A DNA stretch of 64,000 bases, from NCBI GenBank assembly GCA_017513445.1, contig JAFXFS010000010.1:1-64000 (forward strand), given 5' to 3'. The notes below the pieces were generated by a model. That model searched no databases, was not told where the DNA came from, and worked only from the letters and a program-made list of their open reading frames with translations. Each line of letters begins with the position of its first letter. The stretch's first letter is position 1. Positions 27,704-36,261 of the stretch are shown piece by piece. The stretch is from Bacteroidales bacterium (GTDB taxonomy: Bacteria > Bacteroidota > Bacteroidia > Bacteroidales > UBA932). Both the position numbers and the translations under genes were made by a program.

Positions 27704-28613
27704 TTTTACCTCCGTTTTTTGCCCTTGGATGGGCTGTTAAATATGTATTATTTAATTGCTCAAAGGAGTTATGGGTATAAACTTGTGTCGCCGCCAAAGA
27801 CGAATGTCCCAAAATCTCCTTGATACTATTCAAATCTGCGCCATTGTTCAGAAGATGAGTAGCTAAAGAGTGTCTTAAAGTGTGGGGGCTCTTTCTTGCT
27901 GTCAAACCCTCGACTGATGACAACTCCTTTTTCACCACATTATCAACGAACTGCAGGTATAATTTATTTCCTTTATCAGTTAAGAAGAGAAAACCACCCG
28001 GATTTTCGGGGAACTCACTCTTAAATCTTTCCAAATATAATAATAATTCTTCACAAATCAAAGAAGGAAGTGGAATTTCTCGCAATTTATCTCCTTTCCC
28101 GACAACTCTTATTGTTGCTCTTGAGGAGTCAAAATTGGATATCTTCAATCCTGCCAATTCAGCCCTGCGAAGACCGGAACTGTATAACAACATAACAATC
28201 ACCCAATTACGATAATCTGAGAAATTTTCCTTATCCCTATTTTGGCTAAAATAATTCTCTAATCCCTCAACTGTAAAAAATTGTGGTAATTTTTTATCTT
28301 CTTTTGGACGATGAACCTTTTTTACCGGGTTTGTATCAATAATATCTCTTTTAATGAGGAAATTGCAAAATGAGCTCAGGGCAGATAGTTTCTGATTAAT
28401 ACTTCTACTGCTGAGTCCACTATCAAGTCCCTTTGCTATAAAACCTCTTATCATCAGTGGAGTCAATAAATCTATCAGTTCACTATCTGAAACCTTCTGA
28501 CTATCCGATGCAAATAGAACGAACTCCGAAAGTGCATCTCGATATGCTCTCTGTGTCAGTTCGGAGTATCGTTTTTGTACCGAAATATAGGTTATAAAAT
28601 CCTCAATCAGCAT
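27693..28613 (-). CDS. xerC: Tyrosine recombinase XerC/XerD type
   Basis: A 306-residue site-specific recombinase with an N-terminal SAM-like core-binding domain (residues 1-90) and all catalytic residues: Arg149, Lys173, His244, Arg247, His270 and nucleophile Tyr279. Size and placement beside hpf fit the housekeeping Xer that resolves chromosome dimers, rather than a mobile-element integrase. No element ends flank it. It lies 9 bp after hutU and is probably cotranscribed with it. Confidence 0.92.
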   Translation of the reverse strand: MLIEDFITYISVQKRYSELTQRAYRDALSEFVLFASDSQKVSDSELIDLLTPLMIRGFIAKGLDSGLSSRSINQKLSALSSFCNFLIKRDIIDTNPVKKVHRPKEDKKLPQFFTVEGLENYFSQNRDKENFSDYRNWVIVMLLYSSGLRRAELAGLKISNFDSSRATIRVVGKGDKLREIPLPSLICEELLLYLERFKSEFPENPGGFLFLTDKGNKLYLQFVDNVVKKELSSVEGLTARKSPHTLRHSLATHLLNNGADLNSIKEILGHSSLAATQVYTHNSFEQLNNTYLTAHPRAKNGGKNGN

Positions 28614-28622
28614 AACTGATCT

Positions 28623-30611
28623 CTATAAGATATTCTCATCAACAATATTTGGTAGAGTTACCTTCAATAGAGGGGTTCTCTCCATCTCTCTCTTTATTGC
28701 AAAAATTGCTGGTTCATTTCTTGCCCAAGAACGTCTTGCAATACCATTGTTTACATCCCAATGAAGCATATTCTTAATCCTTCTTTCAGCATCATCAGAG
28801 CCATCTATTACCATTCCAAAGCCACCATTTATAACTTCTCCCCAACCAACACCACCTCCATTGTGGATAGATACCCAGGTAGCGCCGCGGAATGAGTCTC
28901 CAATAACATTCTGTACTGCCATATCGGCTGTAAAACTTGAGCCATCATAGATATTTGAGGTCTCTCTAAATGGAGAATCTGTGCCTGAAACATCGTGGTG
29001 GTCACGTCCTAAAACAATTGGTGCTGAGACTCTTCCATCTCTAATTGCTCTGTTCATTTCAAGAGCTATTTCTATACGTCCTTGAGAGTCTGCATAAAGA
29101 ATTCTCGCCTGTGAGCCAACTACAAGATTATTTTTTGCCGCCTCTTTAATCCAGTGAATATTGTCATCCAATTGAGATGATATTTCAGCTGGTGCTTCTC
29201 TTCTGATATTTTCAAGGACAGTTGCCGCAATTTTATCTGTTTGAGCAAGATCTTCAGCTTTTGATGAGGTACATACCCAACGATATGGACCAAATCCATA
29301 ATCGAAGTAGAGCGGCCCCATAATATCCTGAACATAAGATGGATATCTGAATTTGCCATCACTCTTTAATATCTCGGCACCTGCACGTGAAGATTCAAGC
29401 AAGAAGGCATTTCCATAATCAAAGAAGTACATTCCTCTTTCAGATAATTTATTAATGGCTGCCACTTGACGTCTTAATGAATCCTGAACTCTCTCTTTGA
29501 ATTTCTCTGGCTCTTCCGCCATCATTGTATTGCTCTCTTCTAAAGATAATCCAACAGGATAGTATCCACCTGCCCAAGGATTATGTAGGGATGTTTGGTC
29601 TGAACCAAGATCCACAGGGATATTCTCTTCGGCTAATTTTTCCCACAAATCCACAACATTTCCTTGATATGCCAAAGAGATGGCCTCTTTATTTTTACTT
29701 GCTTGTAAAGCTCTGTTAATCAAAAGATTCAAGTCAGTATAAACCTCATCTACCCAACCTTGCTGATAGCGTTTTTCTACTGCCTTTGGATTGATCTCTG
29801 CAACAATGCCTACAACACCTGCAATAACTGCCGCTTTTGGTTGTGCTCCTGACATTCCTCCAAGACCTGAACTTACAAATATCTTACCTCTGATATCTTC
29901 TCCCTTTGAATGCATTCTTGCTGCATTAAGGACTGTAATTGTGGTTCCGTGTACAATTCCCTGTGGTCCTATGTACATAAACGAACCTGCTGTCATTTGA
30001 CCATATTGAGATACGCCCAATGCATTAAATTTCTCCCAATGATCCTTGCTTGAGTAGTTTGGTATCACCATACCATTACTTATAACCAATCTTGGGGCAT
30101 CTTTATGTGATGGAAATAGTCCTAATGGGTGTCCTGAATATAAAACAAGAGTCTGTTCATCGGTCATTTGTGCCAAATATTGCATTGTTAGGCGATATTG
30201 TGCCCAGTTTTGGAATGCAGCACCATTTCCACCATAAACTATCAACTCATCTGGATGCTGAGCTACAGCATTATCAAGGTTATTACTCAACATCAGCATA
30301 ATAGCTGCAGCTGCTCTACTTTTATGTGGAAACTCATCAATAGAACGTGCAAATATCTTATAATCAGGCTTATATCTATACATATAGATTCTTCCATAAG
30401 CTTCCAATTCCTCGGCAAATTCCTTCGCCATCTCTTTATGATGTTCAGTTGGGATATATCTTAACGCATTGATAATTGCCAATCTTTTCTCCTCTTCTGT
30501 GAGAATCTCTTTACGCTTGGGTGCGTGATTGATCGTCGAATCTAACTCTTTTTTTGTCGGAAGATATGCAGGAATACCTTCTAAAATCTGTGTTTGAAAA
30601 TTTTTAGACAT
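28623..30611 (-). CDS. hutU: Urocanate hydratase
   Basis: A 662-residue NAD-dependent urocanase, the second step of histidine degradation (urocanate to imidazolone propionate). Recognisable segments are VYGGNGAAFQNWAQY, TAGSFMYIGPQGIVHGTT, SSGLGGMSGAQ, DQTSLHNPWAGGYYP and NGGGVGWGEVINGGFG. No other hut gene is adjacent, so the pathway is completed elsewhere. A -7 box TATATTTG (minus, 30646-30639) lies 28 bases upstream and abuts the divergent rpsU promoter. Its position upstream of xerC-hpf is unusual. Confidence 0.95.
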   Translation of the reverse strand: MSKNFQTQILEGIPAYLPTKKELDSTINHAPKRKEILTEEEKRLAIINALRYIPTEHHKEMAKEFAEELEAYGRIYMYRYKPDYKIFARSIDEFPHKSRAAAAIMLMLSNNLDNAVAQHPDELIVYGGNGAAFQNWAQYRLTMQYLAQMTDEQTLVLYSGHPLGLFPSHKDAPRLVISNGMVIPNYSSKDHWEKFNALGVSQYGQMTAGSFMYIGPQGIVHGTTITVLNAARMHSKGEDIRGKIFVSSGLGGMSGAQPKAAVIAGVVGIVAEINPKAVEKRYQQGWVDEVYTDLNLLINRALQASKNKEAISLAYQGNVVDLWEKLAEENIPVDLGSDQTSLHNPWAGGYYPVGLSLEESNTMMAEEPEKFKERVQDSLRRQVAAINKLSERGMYFFDYGNAFLLESSRAGAEILKSDGKFRYPSYVQDIMGPLYFDYGFGPYRWVCTSSKAEDLAQTDKIAATVLENIRREAPAEISSQLDDNIHWIKEAAKNNLVVGSQARILYADSQGRIEIALEMNRAIRDGRVSAPIVLGRDHHDVSGTDSPFRETSNIYDGSSFTADMAVQNVIGDSFRGATWVSIHNGGGVGWGEVINGGFGMVIDGSDDAERRIKNMLHWDVNNGIARRSWARNEPAIFAIKREMERTPLLKVTLPNIVDENIL

Positions 30612-30655
30612 AAGTAAAAAAATGTTTTCTTATTTTGACAAATATACTGAAAAAA

Positions 30656-30687
30656 TTTGGAAGTTTGAGAAGATTATAATACTTTTG
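30656..30687 (+). promoter_or_regulatory. rpsU promoter
   Basis: TTTG (30656-30659), a 20-base spacer and TACTTTTG (30680-30687) match the Bacteroidota promoter consensus, giving a start near 30694 and a leader of about 23 bases. Confidence 0.75.
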
Positions 30688-30700
30688 CCGCCGAATAAAA

Positions 30701-30708
30701 AGGAGGTG
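30701..30708 (+). promoter_or_regulatory. Strong Shine-Dalgarno of rpsU
   Basis: AGGAGGTG lies 8 bases before the rpsU ATG. It stands out because genes in this window otherwise lack such sequences, as is normal for Bacteroidota. Confidence 0.9.
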
Positions 30709-30716
30709 TTTGCAAT

Positions 30717-30908
30717 ATGATTATAGTACCAATTAAAGAAGGCGATAACATTGAAAGAGCGTTGAAAAAATTCAAACGCAAATTTGAGAAAACAGGTATC
30801 GTGAGAGAGTTGAGAAGCAGAAAAACTTTCGAAAAACCTTCTGTGAAGAAGAGAGATCAGATGAAGAAAGCAATCTACGTACAAAAATTGCAAATCCGCG
30901 ATGAATAA
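30717..30908 (+). CDS. rpsU: 30S ribosomal protein bS21
   Basis: A 63-residue basic protein with the bS21 pattern: MIIVPIKEGDNIERALKKFK, then RELRSRKTFEKPSVKKRDQ. bS21 sits by the 3' end of 16S rRNA. In Flavobacterium it helps hide the anti-Shine-Dalgarno, which explains leaderless-style initiation in the phylum. The strong AGGAGG before this gene fits autoregulation by bS21 level. The gene is monocistronic, with its own promoter and terminator. Confidence 0.95.
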   Translation: MIIVPIKEGDNIERALKKFKRKFEKTGIVRELRSRKTFEKPSVKKRDQMKKAIYVQKLQIRDE

Positions 30909-30958
30909 GGATATTTTTCATAAATATCAAAATAATTAACCGTTTTCATAGCTGTTGC

Positions 30959-30995
30959 AACCGCTTGATTTCTGTAATCAAGCGGTTCTTTTTTA
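30959..30995 (+). terminator. Rho-independent terminator of rpsU
   Basis: A perfect 12-bp stem AACCGCTTGATT / AATCAAGCGGTT around a 5-base loop is followed by CTTTTTTA, about 50 bases after the rpsU stop. Confidence 0.93.
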
Positions 30996-31029
30996 TAGCC
31001 TCTTAAAGTATTAACGGTTGATGATTGAA

Positions 31030-31050
31030 CATCCTCGTTCGGGAATGACG
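31030..31050. repeat. Degenerate palindromic element, type C relative
   Basis: CATCCTCGTTCGGGAATGACG resembles the end of the C element of the 63-kb array in reverse orientation (CGTCATTCCCGA head). It still forms a short hairpin. It sits between the rpsU terminator and the convergent hydrolase gene. Confidence 0.5.
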
Positions 31051-31057
31051 AAAAGAA

Positions 31058-32008
31058 TTAGTAGAGAGCATCTGGATCGAGACCATCATAACCATCAGGG
31101 ATTTCGTAGCTATCATCCTTGAGAGTTGTCTCAATAAATAGTGCTCTGTCGTTTAATACATACTCTTTTATGAACCAATCAGTTATATCAATATCTCTAA
31201 CTATGTATGATGCCACATCGTGTACCCTATTCGCATAATGAAGCATAAAATATGGATAGTTTTTCTCTTTGAAAACCTTTATCAATTCACTGGAACCAAA
31301 CATTCCTTTTCTGAATAATCTGATTTTACCATACGGAACCAATTCATCTGCTGTACCGTGCAACATCATTGTCGGTGCAGGAGGATTTACACTATATTTT
31401 GGAGTTCCATTAACAGAGAATATTGCACCGGCAAATGAAACGACTCCTGCAAATCTGAAATATGGAGGAAGTACTGACGCAATTTCGCTTCTGTTTGAAA
31501 GTTCATAATCTGCTTGCAATGAAGTAATTGCACCTGCACTACTTCCTACCAGAATAATCTGGGTTGGATCTATACGATACTCATCTGACTTATCAAGAAG
31601 ATAATTAACAGCAGCATAACAATCCTCAACAGCCATATCAATACTTCTCTTGAGTGGTTTAATCAGAGATAAAACACCGCCACCCTTATGATTGGCAAGT
31701 CCTAATCTATAATCAATAGCAGCCACTACATATCCCCTATCAGACATCATTTCACAATATTGTCGAGATAGAGTAGAGTTAAGGTTATTATCCTTAAAAC
31801 CACCACCATAGATATAGACTATACAAGGATGTTTCGACAATGTATCATCAGGCATATAGAAATGCATCTGTAGTGCAGAATCTCTTTGAACATATTCAAC
31901 TTTGAAATCTGGTTGAAATTGTTCAGTAGAATCTTTTGGTTGTGAAGTTTGTGCGTTGCAGAAAATCATCAGATATAATAATATTGTTGCTAAAATAATT
32001 CGTTTCAT
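31058..32008 (-). CDS. Exported alpha/beta hydrolase (esterase-like)
   Basis: A 316-residue protein with a signal peptide (MKRIILATILLYLMIFCNAQ). The alpha/beta hydrolase fold has the oxyanion loop IYGGGFKDN, nucleophile elbow GSSAGA, acid Asp in HGTADELVPYG and catalytic His in NRVHDVA. This is the lipase/esterase (Abhydrolase_3-like) group, probably periplasmic; the substrate is unknown. A -7 box TAGATTTG (minus, 32039-32032) is present upstream. It is divergent from mutA and shows no functional link to it. Confidence 0.85.
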   Translation of the reverse strand: MKRIILATILLYLMIFCNAQTSQPKDSTEQFQPDFKVEYVQRDSALQMHFYMPDDTLSKHPCIVYIYGGGFKDNNLNSTLSRQYCEMMSDRGYVVAAIDYRLGLANHKGGGVLSLIKPLKRSIDMAVEDCYAAVNYLLDKSDEYRIDPTQIILVGSSAGAITSLQADYELSNRSEIASVLPPYFRFAGVVSFAGAIFSVNGTPKYSVNPPAPTMMLHGTADELVPYGKIRLFRKGMFGSSELIKVFKEKNYPYFMLHYANRVHDVASYIVRDIDITDWFIKEYVLNDRALFIETTLKDDSYEIPDGYDGLDPDALY

Positions 32009-32081
32009 AATAATTTGTTCTAAAATTTAAGCAAATCTAATTAATTCTTTTCATTTCTCTTCTCTAAATCAATTAAAATAG

Positions 32082-32089
32082 TAACTTTG
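32082..32089 (+). promoter_or_regulatory. Putative -7 box for mutAB
   Basis: TAACTTTG matches TAnnTTTG 54 bases upstream of the mutA ATG. A convincing -33 element is not seen. Confidence 0.45.
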
Positions 32090-32143
32090 TACGATAATTT
32101 TCTATTAAGAAGTGTAATAACATACAGAACAAATAATTAGAAT

Positions 32144-34006
32144 ATGACACAAAAACTATTTGCTGAATTTCCTCCTGTATCGACAGAACAATGGGAGGAA
32201 GTCATCATTAAAGACCTAAAAGGTGCTGATTACGAGAAAAAACTCGTATGGAAGACACACGAAGGATTCTCTGTACGTCCATACTATCGTGCAGAAAATC
32301 TATCTGAATTAAAGGTATTGGATAGCAAACCTGGATGCTTCCCTTACATCAGAGGTACTAAAAATTGCAACAACTGGCTTGTTCGTCAAGACTATTGTGC
32401 TTGCGACGGAGACTATGAAAAGGCTAACAAAGAGGCCTTGGATGGTCTTGTAAAGGGTGTTGAAGCTGTTGGTTTCTGCATTGGTGGCAAAGCTCTTTCT
32501 GTAGAAGAGATGTCAACATTGCTTAACGGAATCAAGGTTGATGCTTGTGAAATTAACTTCTGCGACTGCTGCCTTAAAGCAAAAGAGGTTATTAGCAGTT
32601 TCTTGGCAGTAGCTAAAGCTCAAGGTGTTAAACCTGAAGATATCAAAGCTTCATTTGATTTCGATCCACTTAGAACTCTTACAACTAAGGGAACTCTTTG
32701 CGACAAAGCATTTGAGTCACTTAAAGAGGCAATCGAAATGGTTGCTGAATATCCTGGCATCAGAGTTATCGGTGTTGAAGCATATGAATTCAACAAAGCT
32801 GGTTCAAGCATTACTCAAGAGTTAGCTTTTGCTTTGGCAGCTGGTAATGAATATCTTGCTAAACTTACTGAATTAGGCGTTGAAGCTAAAGAGGTAGCTA
32901 AGAGAATTAAATTCACATTCTCTGTAGGTTCTGTCTATTTTATGGAGATTGCAAAATTCCGTGCAGTTCGTGCATTGTGGGCAAATATCGTAGATGCTTA
33001 CGGTGTTGAAGGTTGTGGTCAAAAGATTAAGGTTCACGCTGTTACAAGCCTATGGAATCAAACAGTTTATGATTCTTATGTAAATATGCTTCGCGGTACA
33101 ACTGAAGCTATGAGTGCAGCTATTGCAGGTGTAGATTCATTGGAAGTTCTTCCATTTGACTACTGCTACAAAGCTCCAAGTGAATTCTCAAACCGTATAG
33201 CTCGTAATATTCAAATTATTCTTAAAGAGGAATCTCACTTCAATAAAGTTGTTGACCCTGCTGCAGGTTCATACTATATTGAAACACTTACTCAATCAAT
33301 TCTTGATTCATCTTGGGCTCTATTCAAAGAGGTTGAAGCTAAAGGTGGTTATGTAGCTGCTTTCAAAGAGGGTTACGTACAATCAGAAATCAAGGCTGTT
33401 GCTGCTAAGAGAGATAAAAACCTTGCAACAAGAAAAGAGACTATCCTTGGTACAAACCAATTCCCTAACTTCCTAGAGAAGGCAGGTGCTGAAGTTTCTA
33501 AAGATGTTGTTCTAAGAGGTGGCAACAATAACGTTAATGGCGAACAAATCGCTGAACCACTTGAAGCATATCGTGGTGCTCAAGCATTTGAAGCTATGCG
33601 TTATGCAACTGATATCAGTGGCAAACAACCACAAGTATTTATGCTTACTTTCGGTAACTTGGCTATGTGTCGTGCAAGAGCACAATTCAGCAGTAACTTC
33701 TTCGCTGTTGCAGGTTTCAAAGTGGTTGACAACAACCGTTTTGCAACTGTTGAAGAGGGCATCAAAGCTGCTCTTGAAGCTAAAGCAGACATTATCGTGG
33801 CTTGTTCATCTGATGATGAATATGCAGAAGCTGTTCCTGTTATCGCAGAACAAGTTGGTGACAAAGCAATCGTTGTAGTTGCCGGAGATCCTGCTTGCAG
33901 AGCTGAATTAGAGGCCAAAGGTATTGCTAATTACATCCACGTAAGATGTAACATCCTTGAAACACTAAAAGAATACCAGGCAAAATTGGGAATCAAAGAA
34001 CTATAA
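32144..34006 (+). CDS. mutA: Methylmalonyl-CoA mutase small subunit
   Basis: A 620-residue beta subunit of the heterodimeric adenosylcobalamin enzyme that interconverts succinyl-CoA and (R)-methylmalonyl-CoA for propionate formation. It has the mutase barrel (for example [20 protein letters not shown] and [15 protein letters not shown]) and a degenerate B12-type C-terminal domain without the DxHxxG motif, as expected for this noncatalytic subunit. It is followed 10 bp later by mutB. Codon choice is strongly biased, consistent with high expression. Confidence 0.95.
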   Translation: MTQKLFAEFPPVSTEQWEEVIIKDLKGADYEKKLVWKTHEGFSVRPYYRAENLSELKVLDSKPGCFPYIRGTKNCNNWLVRQDYCACDGDYEKANKEALDGLVKGVEAVGFCIGGKALSVEEMSTLLNGIKVDACEINFCDCCLKAKEVISSFLAVAKAQGVKPEDIKASFDFDPLRTLTTKGTLCDKAFESLKEAIEMVAEYPGIRVIGVEAYEFNKAGSSITQELAFALAAGNEYLAKLTELGVEAKEVAKRIKFTFSVGSVYFMEIAKFRAVRALWANIVDAYGVEGCGQKIKVHAVTSLWNQTVYDSYVNMLRGTTEAMSAAIAGVDSLEVLPFDYCYKAPSEFSNRIARNIQIILKEESHFNKVVDPAAGSYYIETLTQSILDSSWALFKEVEAKGGYVAAFKEGYVQSEIKAVAAKRDKNLATRKETILGTNQFPNFLEKAGAEVSKDVVLRGGNNNVNGEQIAEPLEAYRGAQAFEAMRYATDISGKQPQVFMLTFGNLAMCRARAQFSSNFFAVAGFKVVDNNRFATVEEGIKAALEAKADIIVACSSDDEYAEAVPVIAEQVGDKAIVVVAGDPACRAELEAKGIANYIHVRCNILETLKEYQAKLGIKEL

Positions 34007-34016
34007 AATTGATATT

Positions 34017-36149
34017 ATGAGACCAGATTTTAAAGATATAAAATTCAATAGCGCTGCAAGCACAGGTTGCTGCTGCAGCAAAGAACAAGAGCTCTGGAAG
34101 ACCCCTGAAAATATCGAGGTAAAACCTCTTTATACTGCTGAGGATCTTGAAAATATGGAGCATCTTAACTATGCCGCAGGTATCAAACCTTTCCTTCGCG
34201 GACCTTACTCTACAATGTATGTTCAAAAACCTTGGACTATCCGTCAATATGCAGGTTTCTCTACAGCTGAAGAATCTAATGCATTCTATCGCAGAAACCT
34301 TGCTGCAGGTCAAAAAGGTTTGTCAGTAGCATTCGACTTGGCAACACACCGTGGATATGATGCTGACCACCCAAGAGTAGTTGGTGACGTTGGTAAAGCT
34401 GGTGTAAGTATCTGTAGCGTTGAGGATATGAAGGTTCTATTTGACCAAATTCCTCTAAACCAAATGTCTGTATCAATGACAATGAATGGTGCTGTTCTTC
34501 CAGTTATGGCATTCTACATTGTTGCTGGTTTGGAACAAGGTGCAAAACTTAGCGAAATGGCCGGAACTATTCAAAATGACATTTTGAAAGAGTTTATGGT
34601 TCGTAATACATACATCTACCCACCTGAGTTCTCTATGAGAATTATCGGTGACATCTTTGAATATACATCTAAGTATATGCCTAAGTTCAACTCTATCTCT
34701 ATTTCAGGTTACCATATGCAAGAAGCTGGTGCAACTAACGATATCGAGATGGCTTACACTTTGGCTGACGGTCTTGAATATCTACGTACAGGTATCAAAG
34801 CCGGAATTGATGTTGATGCATTCGCTCCAAGATTGTCATTCTTCTGGGCTATTGGTATGAACCACTTTATGGAGATTGCAAAAATGCGTGCTGCACGTAT
34901 GATTTGGGCTAAACTTGTTAGTCAATTTAACCCTAAAAATCCAAAATCTCTATCACTTCGTACTCACAGCCAAACTTCAGGTTGGTCACTTACTGAGCAA
35001 GATCCATTCAATAACGTAGCAAGAACTTGTATCGAAGCTATGGGTGCTGCTTTAGGTCACACTCAATCTCTTCACACAAATGCATTGGACGAAGCAATTG
35101 CTCTTCCAACAGACTTCTCTGCTCGTATTGCTCGTAACACTCAGATTTACATTCAAGAAGAGACTAACGTATGTCGTTCAATTGACCCTTGGGCAGGTTC
35201 ATACTATGTTGAGAACTTGACTAAAGAGTTGGCTGATGCTGCTTGGAAACATATCGAAGAGATTGAAAAACTTGGTGGTATGGCTAAAGCTATCGAGACT
35301 GGTATTCCTAAACTTCGTATCGAAGAGGCAGCTGCTCGTAAACAAGCTCGCATCGACTCAGGTATTGATAAGATCATTGGTATCAATGAGTATCGTCTTG
35401 AAAAAGAGGATCCAATTGAAATCCTTGACGTAGATAATACTAAAGTTCGTGAATCACAAGTTAAACGTCTTCAAGAACTTCGTGCAAACAGAGATAACGA
35501 AAAGGTTAAAGAGTGTCTTGCAGCTATTACTAAAGCTGTTGAAACTAAGACAGGTAACCTTCTTGAACTTGCTGTTGAGGCTGCTAAACATAGAGCAACT
35601 CTTGGTGAAATCTCAGATGCTTGTGAAGTTGTTGTTGGTAGATATAAAGCCGTTATCCGTATGAATACAGGTGTTTACTCATCAGAAGTTAAGAATGACT
35701 CTGAATTCGAAAAAGCTAAACAAATGGTAGCTGACTTCGCGAAGAAAGAGGGTCGTCAACCACGTATTATGATTGCAAAACTTGGTCAAGACGGACACGA
35801 CCGTGGTGCTAAAGTTGTGGCTACAGGTTACGCTGACTGCGGTTTCGACGTAGATATGGGTCCTCTTTTCCAAACTCCTGCAGAGGCAGCTAAACAAGCT
35901 GTTGAGAATGACGTTCACTGCGTAGGTGTATCATCTCTTGCAGCTGGTCACAAGACATTGGTTCCTCAAATCGTTGAAGAGTTGAAGAAACTTGGTAGAG
36001 AAGATATCATCGTTGTAGTTGGTGGTGTTATCCCTGCTCAAGATTACGATGCTCTATATCAAGCAGGTGCAGCTGCAATCTTCGGTCCTGGTACCCCAAT
36101 TGCATTTGCTGCTATCAAATTGATTGAACTTCTTAATATGACTAGATAG
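34017..36149 (+). CDS. mutB: Methylmalonyl-CoA mutase large subunit
   Basis: A 710-residue catalytic alpha subunit. The substrate barrel includes [21 protein letters not shown] and [24 protein letters not shown]. The C-terminal cobalamin domain has the base-off ligand motif DGHDRG within [17 protein letters not shown] and the later VVVGGVIP loop. It works with mutA in the fermentative succinate-propionate pathway typical of Bacteroidales. A perfect terminator follows within 25 bases, so mutAB is a two-gene operon. Confidence 0.97.
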   Translation: MRPDFKDIKFNSAASTGCCCSKEQELWKTPENIEVKPLYTAEDLENMEHLNYAAGIKPFLRGPYSTMYVQKPWTIRQYAGFSTAEESNAFYRRNLAAGQKGLSVAFDLATHRGYDADHPRVVGDVGKAGVSICSVEDMKVLFDQIPLNQMSVSMTMNGAVLPVMAFYIVAGLEQGAKLSEMAGTIQNDILKEFMVRNTYIYPPEFSMRIIGDIFEYTSKYMPKFNSISISGYHMQEAGATNDIEMAYTLADGLEYLRTGIKAGIDVDAFAPRLSFFWAIGMNHFMEIAKMRAARMIWAKLVSQFNPKNPKSLSLRTHSQTSGWSLTEQDPFNNVARTCIEAMGAALGHTQSLHTNALDEAIALPTDFSARIARNTQIYIQEETNVCRSIDPWAGSYYVENLTKELADAAWKHIEEIEKLGGMAKAIETGIPKLRIEEAAARKQARIDSGIDKIIGINEYRLEKEDPIEILDVDNTKVRESQVKRLQELRANRDNEKVKECLAAITKAVETKTGNLLELAVEAAKHRATLGEISDACEVVVGRYKAVIRMNTGVYSSEVKNDSEFEKAKQMVADFAKKEGRQPRIMIAKLGQDGHDRGAKVVATGYADCGFDVDMGPLFQTPAEAAKQAVENDVHCVGVSSLAAGHKTLVPQIVEELKKLGREDIIVVVGGVIPAQDYDALYQAGAAAIFGPGTPIAFAAIKLIELLNMTR

Positions 36150-36171
36150 TCAAAAAAATAGCTTATAATCA

Positions 36172-36210
36172 AGCAGGAAGAGGATAAAGTTTTCTTCCTG
36201 CTTTTTTTTT
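36172..36210 (+). terminator. Rho-independent terminator of mutAB
   Basis: AGCAGGAAG (36172-36180) pairs with CTTCCTGCT (36194-36202) and is followed by a run of nine T. Confidence 0.93.
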
Positions 36211-36212
36211 AC

Positions 36213-36220
36213 TACCTTTG
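36213..36220 (+). promoter_or_regulatory. Putative -7 box for malQ
   Basis: TACCTTTG matches TAnnTTTG and begins just after the mutAB terminator T-run, 41 bases before the malQ ATG. The -33 region would fall inside the terminator hairpin and shows no clear TTTG. Confidence 0.45.
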
Positions 36221-36261
36221 TCTATTATTGACTTTTAATTTGAAACCTAAAAACCATCTAT

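Noticed and set aside
27693..28613. Integrase of a mobile element
   Set aside because: Size, neighbours (hpf, rpsU nearby) and lack of element ends fit the chromosomal Xer recombinase.
30630..30893. Minus-strand frame opposite rpsU
   Set aside because: It is a shadow of rpsU, which has its own promoter, Shine-Dalgarno, terminator and clear bS21 sequence.
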